Both the position numbers and the translations under genes were made by a program. A DNA stretch of 64,000 bases from an uncultured Verrucomicrobiota bacterium (GTDB lineage: Bacteria; Verrucomicrobiota; Kiritimatiellia; CAJWTS01): contig CAJWTS010000004.1 of assembly GCA_913047795.1 (NCBI GenBank), positions 1 through 64,000 on the forward strand, given 5' to 3'. The notes beneath the pieces were generated by a model that was not told the origin of the DNA, made no database searches, and was given only the letters and a program-made list of their open reading frames with translations. Below, one piece after another: positions 12,907 to 21,069 of this stretch. How positions within the stretch are numbered: position 1 is the stretch's first letter; every line of letters begins with the position of its first letter.

Positions 12907-14340
12907 ATGGGAAATCAAACGCTAGGCCTCTCGCAACAGCAGCGCCTCCAGATGGTGTTGGCGCCGCAACTGCGCCAATCGCTGGAAATGCTTCAACTGC
13001 CGGTCATGGAACTGCGAACCATGATTCAGCAGGAGTTGGAACAGAACGCCACACTCGAGGAGATTCCCACGGAGACGGACGTCGTCGAGATCGAACCCGG
13101 CAACGGCGAACTCGAAGAACAAAAGGAACTCGACTTTGAAAAGGAGTTCGAAGCCCTTGCACAACTCGACGACGAATGGCGCGACTATTTTTTTCAGGAT
13201 GATGCGCAGCCCTACCGATCGCGATCCGAACTAAGCGAGAAACATCAGTTCGTCCTCGACTCGTTACCGCAACTCGCCTCACTGCAGGAACACTTGATCG
13301 GCCAGCTCCGCCTGGCCGGCCTCTCGGAGGACGATCAGGAAATCGGCGAACTCATCATCGGCAGCATCGATGACGACGGTTACCTGACAACCGACATCGA
13401 CGACCTGGCCACGGCTGCGGGACTCGACAGCGAACACGTCTCCGACATGCTGGCGCTGATCCAGGACTTTCAACCAACGGGGGTCGGCGCACGGTCACTC
13501 AAAGAATGCCTGCACATTCAACTTTCGCGATTGGGACAGGAGCCGTCCGTCACCTGGGACCTCGTTGAGAACCACCTTGGAGATCTCGGCGCCAAGAAAT
13601 ATCAATCCATCGCACGCGCAATGAACATCACGCTGGACGACGTTCGCGATGCGGCACACTTCATCGGCACGCTCGATCCGAAACCGGGGCGCGTCCACTC
13701 GACCGAGGTTGCGACATATGTCTATCCCGAGGTCGTTGTGCACCGGGTCGACGGCGAGTACGTCGTGGTCCTGAATGATGACCAGGTCCCGCACGTTCGT
13801 ATCAGCAATCACTACCGAACCTTGATGAAGGAGAAGGACACGACGTCCGAGGTGAAATCCTATATCAAGGAACGTGTTCGCGCCGGGGCGTTTCTGATCA
13901 AGAGCATTCACCAGCGCCAGAAAACGATTCACAAGATCGCGACCGAGATCATCACCGTACAGAAAGAATTCCTGGACCATGGCATCGCGCACCTCAAACC
14001 ACTCACAATGTCCGAAGTTGCCGACACCGTCGGCGTTCACGAGACAACCGTCAGCCGGGCCGTCTCCGGCAAGTACATGACGACGCCCAAGGGAATCTTC
14101 GAGATGAAGTACTTCTTCTCCACCGGCCTCATGACCGCTGACGGCCGCAGCGTCTCAAACCAGACCATCAAGGACATGCTGGCCAAGCTGGTTGCTAACG
14201 AAGACCCGACCAAACCGCTATCGGACCAGGAAATCCTTGAGAAACTCAAGGAGGACAGCATCACGATCGCCCGACGCACGATCGCAAAGTACCGCCTGGT
14301 CCTGCGTATCCCGCCTTCACATCTGCGCAAAGCGCTGTGA
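12907..14340 (+). CDS. rpoN: RNA polymerase sigma-54 factor
   Basis: 477-residue sigma-54, the factor that needs an AAA+ activator. The Gln/Leu-rich region I (GLSQQQRLQMVLAPQLRQSL) binds the activator. An acidic region II follows, then the core-binding domain and the DNA-binding HTH (MSEVADTVGVHETTVSRAV). The RpoN box ARRTIAKYR is at residues 455-463. Length and domain order are normal. The usual neighbours hpf and ptsN are absent. A convergent receiver gene lies 17 bases downstream and itself has a sigma-54-like promoter. No AAA+ activator gene is in the window. Confidence 0.97.
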   Translation: MGNQTLGLSQQQRLQMVLAPQLRQSLEMLQLPVMELRTMIQQELEQNATLEEIPTETDVVEIEPGNGELEEQKELDFEKEFEALAQLDDEWRDYFFQDDAQPYRSRSELSEKHQFVLDSLPQLASLQEHLIGQLRLAGLSEDDQEIGELIIGSIDDDGYLTTDIDDLATAAGLDSEHVSDMLALIQDFQPTGVGARSLKECLHIQLSRLGQEPSVTWDLVENHLGDLGAKKYQSIARAMNITLDDVRDAAHFIGTLDPKPGRVHSTEVATYVYPEVVVHRVDGEYVVVLNDDQVPHVRISNHYRTLMKEKDTTSEVKSYIKERVRAGAFLIKSIHQRQKTIHKIATEIITVQKEFLDHGIAHLKPLTMSEVADTVGVHETTVSRAVSGKYMTTPKGIFEMKYFFSTGLMTADGRSVSNQTIKDMLAKLVANEDPTKPLSDQEILEKLKEDSITIARRTIAKYRLVLRIPPSHLRKAL

Positions 14341-14357
14341 TCGGGTCGCGTTTCGCA

Positions 14358-14720
14358 TCAGGCCGTGGCACCATAGCGATTGAGCAGGCCGGTCAGATCG
14401 GCGTACGAGATCGGCTTCTGGAGGATCTCGTTGACGCCGAATTTCGAAAACGCATTAACGACGCCGGGTGAAGCACAGGCGCTCGTAAGCACGACCGTCG
14501 TGTCATCCGGAACATCGGCGTTTCGCATAAACCATAATCCATCGTGATCCGGCATACGCAGATCCAGCAGGATGAGATCGTAGGCGTCTGAATCCACCGC
14601 CGCCGCGCCGCAAACCGCGCTGTCTACGCAATGCGCCTCGCCACCCCAGTGCTTGATCACGCGCTTGAGTGCCTCAAGGACCGCGTGGTCGTCATCTATG
14701 ACTAGTACCTTTGCATCCAT
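14358..14720 (-). CDS. Receiver-only response regulator
   Basis: 120-residue CheY-like protein without an output domain. The acidic pocket (VLVIDDD, residues 5-11), phospho-acceptor D53 in LILLDLRMPD, switch Thr in VVLTSA and Lys in LQKPIS are all present. The start at 14720 is preferred over upstream ATGs at 14753 and 14738 because GGGAG lies nine bases before it and the domain begins directly. It converges on rpoN and has a candidate sigma-54 promoter at 14794-14809. Its kinase and target are unknown. Confidence 0.9.
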   Translation of the reverse strand: MDAKVLVIDDDHAVLEALKRVIKHWGGEAHCVDSAVCGAAAVDSDAYDLILLDLRMPDHDGLWFMRNADVPDDTTVVLTSACASPGVVNAFSKFGVNEILQKPISYADLTGLLNRYGATA

Positions 14721-15043
14721 GTCGTCCGTCTCCCACATGCCTCCGGTAATCATTAGCTGTCATTATCCTCCGATCCAATCGTGCCCTTGATTGAGCATCG
14801 ACCATGCCAAAGCGGCTAAAACAGGCAATAATAGGCCCAATATGACACTTTATTTACATTTGAAGCCGAAAGGACTGGAATTCGGAGTACGCGCAGCATA
14901 CGCCTTTTCGATTCAGGCTGCCCACGGCCACGATGGGGTATATTCGACCCCGAGGACCACGACAAGTTGACCGCCACGCACGGCAGATTGTCTCTACCCA
15001 CTAGTACAAATCGTGGCAGATTGAATTCTACGGCCGAGGGAAC
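14721..15043. other. Divergent gap between the receiver gene and mfd
   Basis: 323 bases without a gene. The leftward half carries the sigma-54-like promoter. For mfd I see only a TATATT at 14939-14944 without a fitting -35 and an isolated TTGACC near 14966, so its promoter is not assigned. Confidence 0.5.
14794..14809 (-). promoter_or_regulatory. Candidate sigma-54 (-24/-12) promoter
   Basis: The minus strand reads TGGCATGGTCGATGCT. Against the consensus TGGCACG-N4-TTGCW it matches at 10 of 12 defined positions, with the essential GG and GC at the correct distance. A start near 14783 would give a leader of about 60 bases for the receiver gene at 14720. Confidence 0.55.
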
Positions 15044-18000
15044 ATGAACAAGCATCCACAAATGATCGCGCGCAAGCTGAAGCCGCTTGTCGATCGTATT
15101 CACCAGGCGGACCGGCACACGCGGCTCGGACGCATGCCGCCCGCCGCGGAATCAGCACTGGCACACGCATTGTTCCGCCACGGGGAGGCCGCCGTGCTGC
15201 TTATCTGTGATAGTCCACACAGGCTGGATGCGCTGCACCAGGACCTGGTGACCCTCGCCGGCGACGATGCACAGCATCTGCTCTACTATCCTGCATGGGA
15301 ATCTTTGCCGGATGCGCAGACCCGTCCCAACCACGACATCACCGGCCTGCGGCTCCAGGTCCTGGAGGCGCTGCGCCGACATCCTGTTCGAATCGTGGTG
15401 ACCTGCGTACAAGCGCTGATGCAGCAGACACTCGATCCGGGCCAACTCGCGTCACTCTCACAACTGGTGAATACGGGGGACTCGTACGACCGCGATCGTT
15501 TTGTGGAATCATTGATCGACACCGGCTACACATTCGAATCGGAGGTCATCGTGAAAGGCACGGCGTCCGTTCGCGGCGGCATCATCGACGTCTGGCCAGT
15601 GACCGAATCGCATCCGCTACGCCTCGATTTCTTCGGGGCCGAAATCGACTCCATCCGCCGCTTCGAGCCACATACGCAACGATCGATCGAGTCCATCAAG
15701 TTCGTTCAACTTCCCCCCGTCACCGAATGGGATCATCTGGACAGTGGTCGCGATTCGACCCTGTTCCACCACCTCGACGGCGAAGCAACCTGCCTCTGGT
15801 CCGATAGCCACAACATCAACGAACACGCCCAGCTGTACGAGCAGACAATCGCGGAGTCCACGGCCGGGGCGGCTACGATCGGGTTCGCCGCCCTGCGCGC
15901 AATCGTCGCGGGGCGCCGTCTCCTGCGCGACGTCATGACCGGCGAAATTGACGAACGCCACGGTGACGTGCTCACCAGCGATTTCGTGGGCCTGCGCGAC
16001 GCGTTCTCCCTGCCCGGTGACATGCTGGACCCGGACGCCATGGAGACCGCCCGACGGGACTTCGTGGAGGAACTGGCGGCCCACACAAAAAAGGAGATAC
16101 ACGTCTTTTACGCGTCAACCGCGTCGCGAGACCGCTACGAGAGCACCCTGTTCGCGAATCGCAAAGTGAAACCACATGTCGCAGTCGGTCCGCTCTCGGC
16201 CGGATTCTACAGCGAAGCATTGAAGCTGATCATCATCGCCGAGGCGGACCTGATGGGCGGACACAAGGGCGGTCACGAGCGCTACGCACCCCAACCGGGC
16301 CGCCAATCCGACGTCATCGGATCACGCATCGACGAGGCCACGCAGCTCGAACCCGGCGACCACGTCGTACACGTCGAACACGGCATCGGGCGCTACCTCG
16401 GCATGCAGACGATCACGCTCCGCGACATTGAACAGGAGGTGCTGGCCATCGAATACGACGAAGGTGCCAAGCTCTACATTCCAACATCACACGTGCACCT
16501 GCTGAGCAAGTACCTCGGCGCCGGCAAGCGCATGGTACGCCTGCATCGACTCGGCGGCGGGCGCTGGAACCGCGAAAAAGCCGCAGCCGAAAAGGCCATC
16601 CAGGACATGGCGGCGCAACTCCTTGAGACCCAGGCGATCCGGCAGACGTTGTCCGGGTTTGCGTTTCCACCCGACCACGCCTGGCAGCATGCGTTCGAAG
16701 CGGCCTTCCCCTACCGTGCCACACGTGATCAGAACCGCAGCATTGGCGAAGTCAAACAGGACATGGAAGACCCGCGCCCGATGGACCGGCTGATCTTCGG
16801 TGATGCAGGCTACGGCAAGACGGAGGTCGCTATGCGCGCGGCATTCAAGTGCGTCATGGCCGGCAAGCAGGTTGCCGTCCTGGTCCCCACGACCGTCCTC
16901 GCACAGCAGCATCTTGCGACCTTCCGAGAACGCATGGCAGCCTACCCGGTACGCATCGAGGGCCTCAGTCGATTTCAAACAACGTCGGAACGCACCGAGA
17001 TTATCGCAGACCTGAAGGAAGGGCTCGTCGACATCGTGGTGGGCACCCACGCCCTTCTACAACCGGGGCTGCGCTTCAGCGACCTCGGCTTGCTGATCAT
17101 CGACGAAGAGCAGCGCTTCGGCGTCAGCCACAAGGAGACGCTCAAGCAATTGCGTCGCATGGTTGACGTCTTGACCATGACTGCCACACCCATCCCGCGC
17201 ACGATGTACATGGGGCTCACCGGCGCACGCGAAATGAGCAGTATTCAAACCCCGCCCAAGGATCGCCATGGTGTCGAAACGGTCGTGACGCCCGACACAG
17301 ACGCCCTGGTTCGCGATGCCGTCATGCGCGAAATCAATCGCGAGGGCCAGATCTTCTATCTCTATAATCGCGTCGTCACGATCGAACGCATCCAGCGCAG
17401 ACTGGCACGCATCGTGCCCGAGGCACGCGTTGCGATCGCGCATGGCCAAATGCCCTCATCGGAACTGGCCCTTGTGATGCGATGTTTTGTCGCGCGTGAG
17501 TTCGACGTTCTGCTCTGCACAACCATTATCGAAAGTGGCGTGGACATTCCCAATGCCAATACAATCATCATCGACCGTGCCGATCGCTTCGGCCTGGCGG
17601 ACCTCTACCAACTCCGGGGCCGGGTTGGACGTTCACAACGCAAAGGATACGCGTTTCTGATGCTGCCACCGCATGGACGGGTGGACCCGACCGCGCGAAA
17701 ACGCATCGGTGCGATCAAGAGTCATTCCCGGCCCGGGGCCGGATTCCGGCTCGCCCTGCGCGATCTCGAGATACGCGGCGCCGGAAGCCTGCTCGGCTCG
17801 GCCCAGAGCGGGCACATCGCCGCCGTCGGATTCAGTCTCTACAACCAGCTCCTTCGACGGACCATCATGCAGATGAAAGGCTTGCCGATGCCGCCCGTCA
17901 TCGATATCGAGTTCAAGCTCGATTTCCTCAGTTTTTCGCCCGACGCCGGGAATGAAGACGCCCGCGCCGCGATCCCCTTTGCGTATATCGAAGACGAACC

Positions 18001-18310
18001 CATTCGCCTTGAAGCTTACCGTAAGCTCGCCGAGATTGGGGATCTAGCAAGTGCGGATACGTTGCTTGCGGAATTCCAGGATCGATTCGGTGCACCGCCC
18101 CCAACCGTGATGCGCCTGCTGCAACTCGCGCGACTGCGTGTGCATGCGCACGAACAACGCCTGCGATCGGTCGAAACGCGCGACGGCAAACTCATGCTGC
18201 GGCGGGACGAGGGATACGTCATGCGCGGCGCGCGCCATCCACGCCTCCGTGCCGGCACGGCGGATACCGCGCTATCCGAAATCATCGGCATCATCGCGGA
18301 ATTGAGCTAG
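15044..18310 (+). CDS. mfd: Transcription-repair coupling factor
   Basis: 1088-residue DNA translocase that removes stalled RNA polymerase from lesions and recruits UvrA. An N-terminal UvrB-like module comes first. The RNA polymerase-interacting domain (LEPGDHVVHVEHGIGRYLGM) starts near residue 435. The helicase core has GDAGYGKTEVA (Walker A, near 585), DEEQRFGV (Walker B) and TATPIPRTMYMGLTGAREMS. The C-terminal TRCF domain closes the protein. Walker A has Ala where GDVGYGKT is usual, a mild change. The gene is monocistronic. Confidence 0.97.
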   Translation: MNKHPQMIARKLKPLVDRIHQADRHTRLGRMPPAAESALAHALFRHGEAAVLLICDSPHRLDALHQDLVTLAGDDAQHLLYYPAWESLPDAQTRPNHDITGLRLQVLEALRRHPVRIVVTCVQALMQQTLDPGQLASLSQLVNTGDSYDRDRFVESLIDTGYTFESEVIVKGTASVRGGIIDVWPVTESHPLRLDFFGAEIDSIRRFEPHTQRSIESIKFVQLPPVTEWDHLDSGRDSTLFHHLDGEATCLWSDSHNINEHAQLYEQTIAESTAGAATIGFAALRAIVAGRRLLRDVMTGEIDERHGDVLTSDFVGLRDAFSLPGDMLDPDAMETARRDFVEELAAHTKKEIHVFYASTASRDRYESTLFANRKVKPHVAVGPLSAGFYSEALKLIIIAEADLMGGHKGGHERYAPQPGRQSDVIGSRIDEATQLEPGDHVVHVEHGIGRYLGMQTITLRDIEQEVLAIEYDEGAKLYIPTSHVHLLSKYLGAGKRMVRLHRLGGGRWNREKAAAEKAIQDMAAQLLETQAIRQTLSGFAFPPDHAWQHAFEAAFPYRATRDQNRSIGEVKQDMEDPRPMDRLIFGDAGYGKTEVAMRAAFKCVMAGKQVAVLVPTTVLAQQHLATFRERMAAYPVRIEGLSRFQTTSERTEIIADLKEGLVDIVVGTHALLQPGLRFSDLGLLIIDEEQRFGVSHKETLKQLRRMVDVLTMTATPIPRTMYMGLTGAREMSSIQTPPKDRHGVETVVTPDTDALVRDAVMREINREGQIFYLYNRVVTIERIQRRLARIVPEARVAIAHGQMPSSELALVMRCFVAREFDVLLCTTIIESGVDIPNANTIIIDRADRFGLADLYQLRGRVGRSQRKGYAFLMLPPHGRVDPTARKRIGAIKSHSRPGAGFRLALRDLEIRGAGSLLGSAQSGHIAAVGFSLYNQLLRRTIMQMKGLPMPPVIDIEFKLDFLSFSPDAGNEDARAAIPFAYIEDEPIRLEAYRKLAEIGDLASADTLLAEFQDRFGAPPPTVMRLLQLARLRVHAHEQRLRSVETRDGKLMLRRDEGYVMRGARHPRLRAGTADTALSEIIGIIAELS

Positions 18311-18446
18311 TCCGAAAATCTCCTGTCAGGAGCCGTGTGCCATGGCTGCAAGGAGGGACCTGTCAGATCAAGGGGCCGATCAATCGCGAGGCGCACCTTT
18401 CACGTAGAACGGTTTCCGCAAACTGGAGAGACGCGCGGGATCCGCG

Positions 18447-19286
18447 TCAACCCGGCCCCCACTCCGCCAACGTTTTTTCGATGAAGTGAATAACCTGTCC
18501 GTGGGCTTCTTTCCCGTTTCCGGAGGCCACAATCGGTGTGCCGAAACGAAACCGGAGATCGCGGCCCGGCACAACCGGCCCCAGGTCCTTGACCAGCGCA
18601 CCGGGTTGCAAAAAGTCCGTCTTCAGCGCTACGGGCACGACATTGACACCGACGCGGCGCGCGAGTTTAACACCCATCGAATTGAACTCCTGCGCACGGA
18701 ATTCGATGCTCCGCGTCGACTGCGGAAAAATCAACACCGACTTGCCTTCCCGGATACGCTCCGCGCCGACTTTCAGGATTTTTTTCATGTCTTCGCGAGC
18801 GTTGGTGCGCGAAACCGAAATGTGACGCATCTCGCGCATCAGTTTTCCGAATATAGGCAAGCGGAACAGCTCATCCTTGGCTACGATTGCGACGCGTGAG
18901 CAGGCGCACATCAGAAAGGGGAGCATATACGTGTCGACGGCGGTCATATGATTGCTCACATAGACGGCGGGCCCGCTCAGGCCGGTGATGTTATTTGCGC
19001 CATCCACATGCAGCCGTGTCCGGGTCGCCTCGATCGCGGCTGCCACGGGAAAGAGCGCTGCTCCCCATTGTTCCTTGGTCAGCTCGCCGTCTTTCAGTCG
19101 ACGCAGGGTGCCGGTCACGGCCCGACCAACGGATAGATGCAGCCTGCATCGATAGATGCCAAGTATCCTACAGAGGGCCGACGGGGTCGGCATGCAAGGC
19201 GAGTGGTAGGCCCCATGGCGTCGCATCGATTCCCAGATGTCCTCCGGGGTCATCGCGACGCTGGCTTCGTTATCATCCGGCGTCAT
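18447..19286 (-). CDS. plsC: 1-acyl-sn-glycerol-3-phosphate acyltransferase family protein
   Basis: 279-residue PlsC-family enzyme that acylates lysophosphatidate at the membrane. It has the catalytic HX4D (SNHMTAVD) and a FPQSTRS block, where the classical form is FPEGTRS. The Glu to Gln change in this substrate-binding block is notable. The open frame extends to 19463, but the upstream part lacks family sequence. I choose the ATG at 19286 (MTPDDNEAS), with 19253 (MTPEDIWES) as alternative. The preceding 136 bases after mfd contain no convincing gene. Confidence 0.82.
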   Translation of the reverse strand: MTPDDNEASVAMTPEDIWESMRRHGAYHSPCMPTPSALCRILGIYRCRLHLSVGRAVTGTLRRLKDGELTKEQWGAALFPVAAAIEATRTRLHVDGANNITGLSGPAVYVSNHMTAVDTYMLPFLMCACSRVAIVAKDELFRLPIFGKLMREMRHISVSRTNAREDMKKILKVGAERIREGKSVLIFPQSTRSIEFRAQEFNSMGVKLARRVGVNVVPVALKTDFLQPGALVKDLGPVVPGRDLRFRFGTPIVASGNGKEAHGQVIHFIEKTLAEWGPG

Positions 19287-19663
19287 CAATGGCTTCAATC
19301 CAGTCGAGTCACGGCACCGGATATCGGAACACGTAAAATGCTTCGTGTCGGAATCATATTGATCGATCCATATTCTCCATCTGAGACGGTGCGATGAGCG
19401 ATACACATGGGATCCTCGCCGGCCAGAATACATACCCATCCGTTTTGACTGCGCCAATGTCAAACTTCAACGGAGTCGGAACTGCGTGGTCTCAGAGCCG
19501 CGGAATTCCCGTCGTTTCCGGCTGCAACAACATGACGCATGCCGGGATCCGGCTGGACCTGAAGCACCGCACAGGTGTGCGTCGGCGCCTGAACAGGGGT
19601 GATCTCGCTGGAGCAGTGGTCAGCGAAATTCGCGAATTTCGCTATTTTTTGCTCGGATAGATG
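19287..19663. other. Gap between plsC and the nusA promoter
   Basis: 377 bases without a gene I can support. The only strong signal is a 22-bp palindrome with a T-run near the right end. rimP, which usually precedes nusA, is not here. An 88-codon frame at 19394-19660 runs through the palindrome and looks spurious. Confidence 0.5.
19622..19650 (+). promoter_or_regulatory. Perfect 22-bp palindrome with following T-run
   Basis: AGCGAAATTCG at 19622-19632 is followed immediately by its exact complement at 19633-19643 and then ATTTTTT. It ends 20 bp before the -35 of the nusA promoter. It could be an operator, or a terminator that insulates nusA from rightward read-through. The loop-free palindrome favours DNA binding, the T-run favours termination. 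Confidence 0.55.
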
Positions 19664-19692
19664 TTGACGGAGCCCTATCTGCGAGTTATTTT
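19664..19692 (+). promoter_or_regulatory. Sigma-70 promoter of the nusA-infB operon
   Basis: TTGACG at 19664-19669, a 17-bp spacer, then TATTTT at 19687-19692. The predicted start near 19699 lies about 80 bases before the nusA ATG, leaving a short leader that contains a terminator-like hairpin. Confidence 0.65.
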
Positions 19693-19723
19693 CACTGTTT
19701 GCCCGAATTAAGGTTTTCAGGTG

Positions 19724-19750
19724 AAGAGTGGGCCGGTCCCACTCTTTTTT
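19724..19750 (+). terminator. Terminator-like hairpin in the nusA leader
   Basis: A 9-bp stem (AAGAGTGGG with CCCACTCTT) around a CCGGT loop is followed by a run of T (through 19750). It sits about 25 bases after the predicted transcription start and 29 bases before the nusA start codon. Position and form suggest attenuation of the operon, plausibly sensitive to NusA itself. Confidence 0.7.
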
Positions 19751-19779
19751 GTTCGGCACAAAGAGCGCTAGATCGAAAA

Positions 19780-21057
19780 ATGAATGCGGAATTAACGACG
19801 GTTGTTGAGTATTTGGAGAAGGAACGCGGCATCGAGCGCGAGACCTTGATGGAGGTGCTGGAGGACGCCCTGCTTTCGGCGTCCCGCAAGAGCATTGGAC
19901 CCGCACGCGAAGTACGTATCGAGATCGATCGTGAAACCTGTGATATCCGCGCCCTGGCAACGGTCAAAGTCGTGGAGAAGGTCAAGTCCAAGCATGACGA
20001 AATTTCGCTCCGTGCGGCGCAGGACATCAAAAAAGACGCAAAATTTGGCGACCTCGTGGAAATCGAGGTCACGCCCAAGAATTTCGGTCGAATCGCGGCA
20101 CAGACGGCGAAGCAAGCCATCATGCAGAATATTCGACGGGTCGAAAAAGACATCATTCAGAACGAGTACAAGGATCGGATTGGTGACGTCGTCAGCGGCT
20201 CCGTGCGCTCGTTCGATCGCAGCGATGTCGTGGTTGATCTTGGACGAGCTTCCGCGATCATGCCCACCAAGGAACGTGTACCGACGGAAGAATACCAGAT
20301 CGGCGATCGCATCCGCGCCTATATCCTGGCTCTTCAGAATTCCGCGGTCGGTCCCGACCTCATTCTATCCCGAAGCCATCCGAATTTCGTGCAGCGCCTA
20401 TTCGAACTGGAAGTTGCCGAGATCGCAGACGGCGTCGTGGAGATAAAGGGAATCGCGCGCGAAGCGGGGTACCGTACGAAGATCGCCGTGCTGTCGCACG
20501 ATAGCAAGGTGGATCCCGTGGGCGCCTGCGTCGGCATGCGTGGCATTCGCGTGAAGAATATCGTGCGCGAACTCTCGGGCGAGAAGATCGATATCGTGCG
20601 CTGGAGCGATGACGCCAAGACGTACGTCGTCAACGCGCTTTCGCCCGCGAAACTTGTGAAAGTTCTTCTCGAAGAAGAGGACGGTCAGCCGGTCATTCGC
20701 GCGATTGCTGATGCCGATCAACTCTCGCTCGCCATCGGAAAACGCGGACAGAATGTGCGCCTCACCGCCAAGCTGCTCGGCATGCGCGTGGACGTGCGCA
20801 AGGACGAGAGTGAAGTCAGTTTCGAAGATAAGGTCGCCCAAGCCGTTGCTTCCCTGGCCGCGGTTGGCGATATCGGCGAAGAGAGCGCCCAGAAACTCGT
20901 CGGCGCCGGATTCCTGACGGTTGAGGGTATTTTATCCGCTTCGCCGGAAGACATTGCAGAAGCCGCTGAAATAGAACCCTCGATCGCCAACACCATCTAT
21001 GAAGCAGCGATGGCCTCGCAAAAGGCGTCCGCGGAAGAAGAAACGGCGGTACCGTAG
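19780..21057 (+). CDS. nusA: Transcription termination/antitermination factor NusA
   Basis: 425-residue NusA, which binds elongating RNA polymerase and modulates pausing, termination and antitermination. In order: N-terminal polymerase-binding domain, S1 (IGDVVSGSVRSFDRSDVVVDLGR), two KH domains (VGACVGMRGIRVKNIVREL and LAIGKRGQNVRLTAKL), then a short helix-hairpin-helix tail. The start at 19780 is chosen because the upstream 27 codons of the frame encode no NusA sequence and overlap the leader hairpin. The Shine-Dalgarno is weak. infB follows after 12 bases. Confidence 0.96.
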   Translation: MNAELTTVVEYLEKERGIERETLMEVLEDALLSASRKSIGPAREVRIEIDRETCDIRALATVKVVEKVKSKHDEISLRAAQDIKKDAKFGDLVEIEVTPKNFGRIAAQTAKQAIMQNIRRVEKDIIQNEYKDRIGDVVSGSVRSFDRSDVVVDLGRASAIMPTKERVPTEEYQIGDRIRAYILALQNSAVGPDLILSRSHPNFVQRLFELEVAEIADGVVEIKGIAREAGYRTKIAVLSHDSKVDPVGACVGMRGIRVKNIVRELSGEKIDIVRWSDDAKTYVVNALSPAKLVKVLLEEEDGQPVIRAIADADQLSLAIGKRGQNVRLTAKLLGMRVDVRKDESEVSFEDKVAQAVASLAAVGDIGEESAQKLVGAGFLTVEGILSASPEDIAEAAEIEPSIANTIYEAAMASQKASAEEETAVP

Positions 21058-21069
21058 CGCGGCGACACA

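Noticed and set aside
18311-18446. 21-codon frame after mfd (ATG at 18341)
   Set aside because: AAGGAGG lies inside it and not before it, and nothing suggests translation; too short to support.
19394-19660. 88-codon rightward frame before nusA
   Set aside because: It reads through the 22-bp palindrome, lacks a ribosome site, and its composition does not resemble neighbouring proteins.
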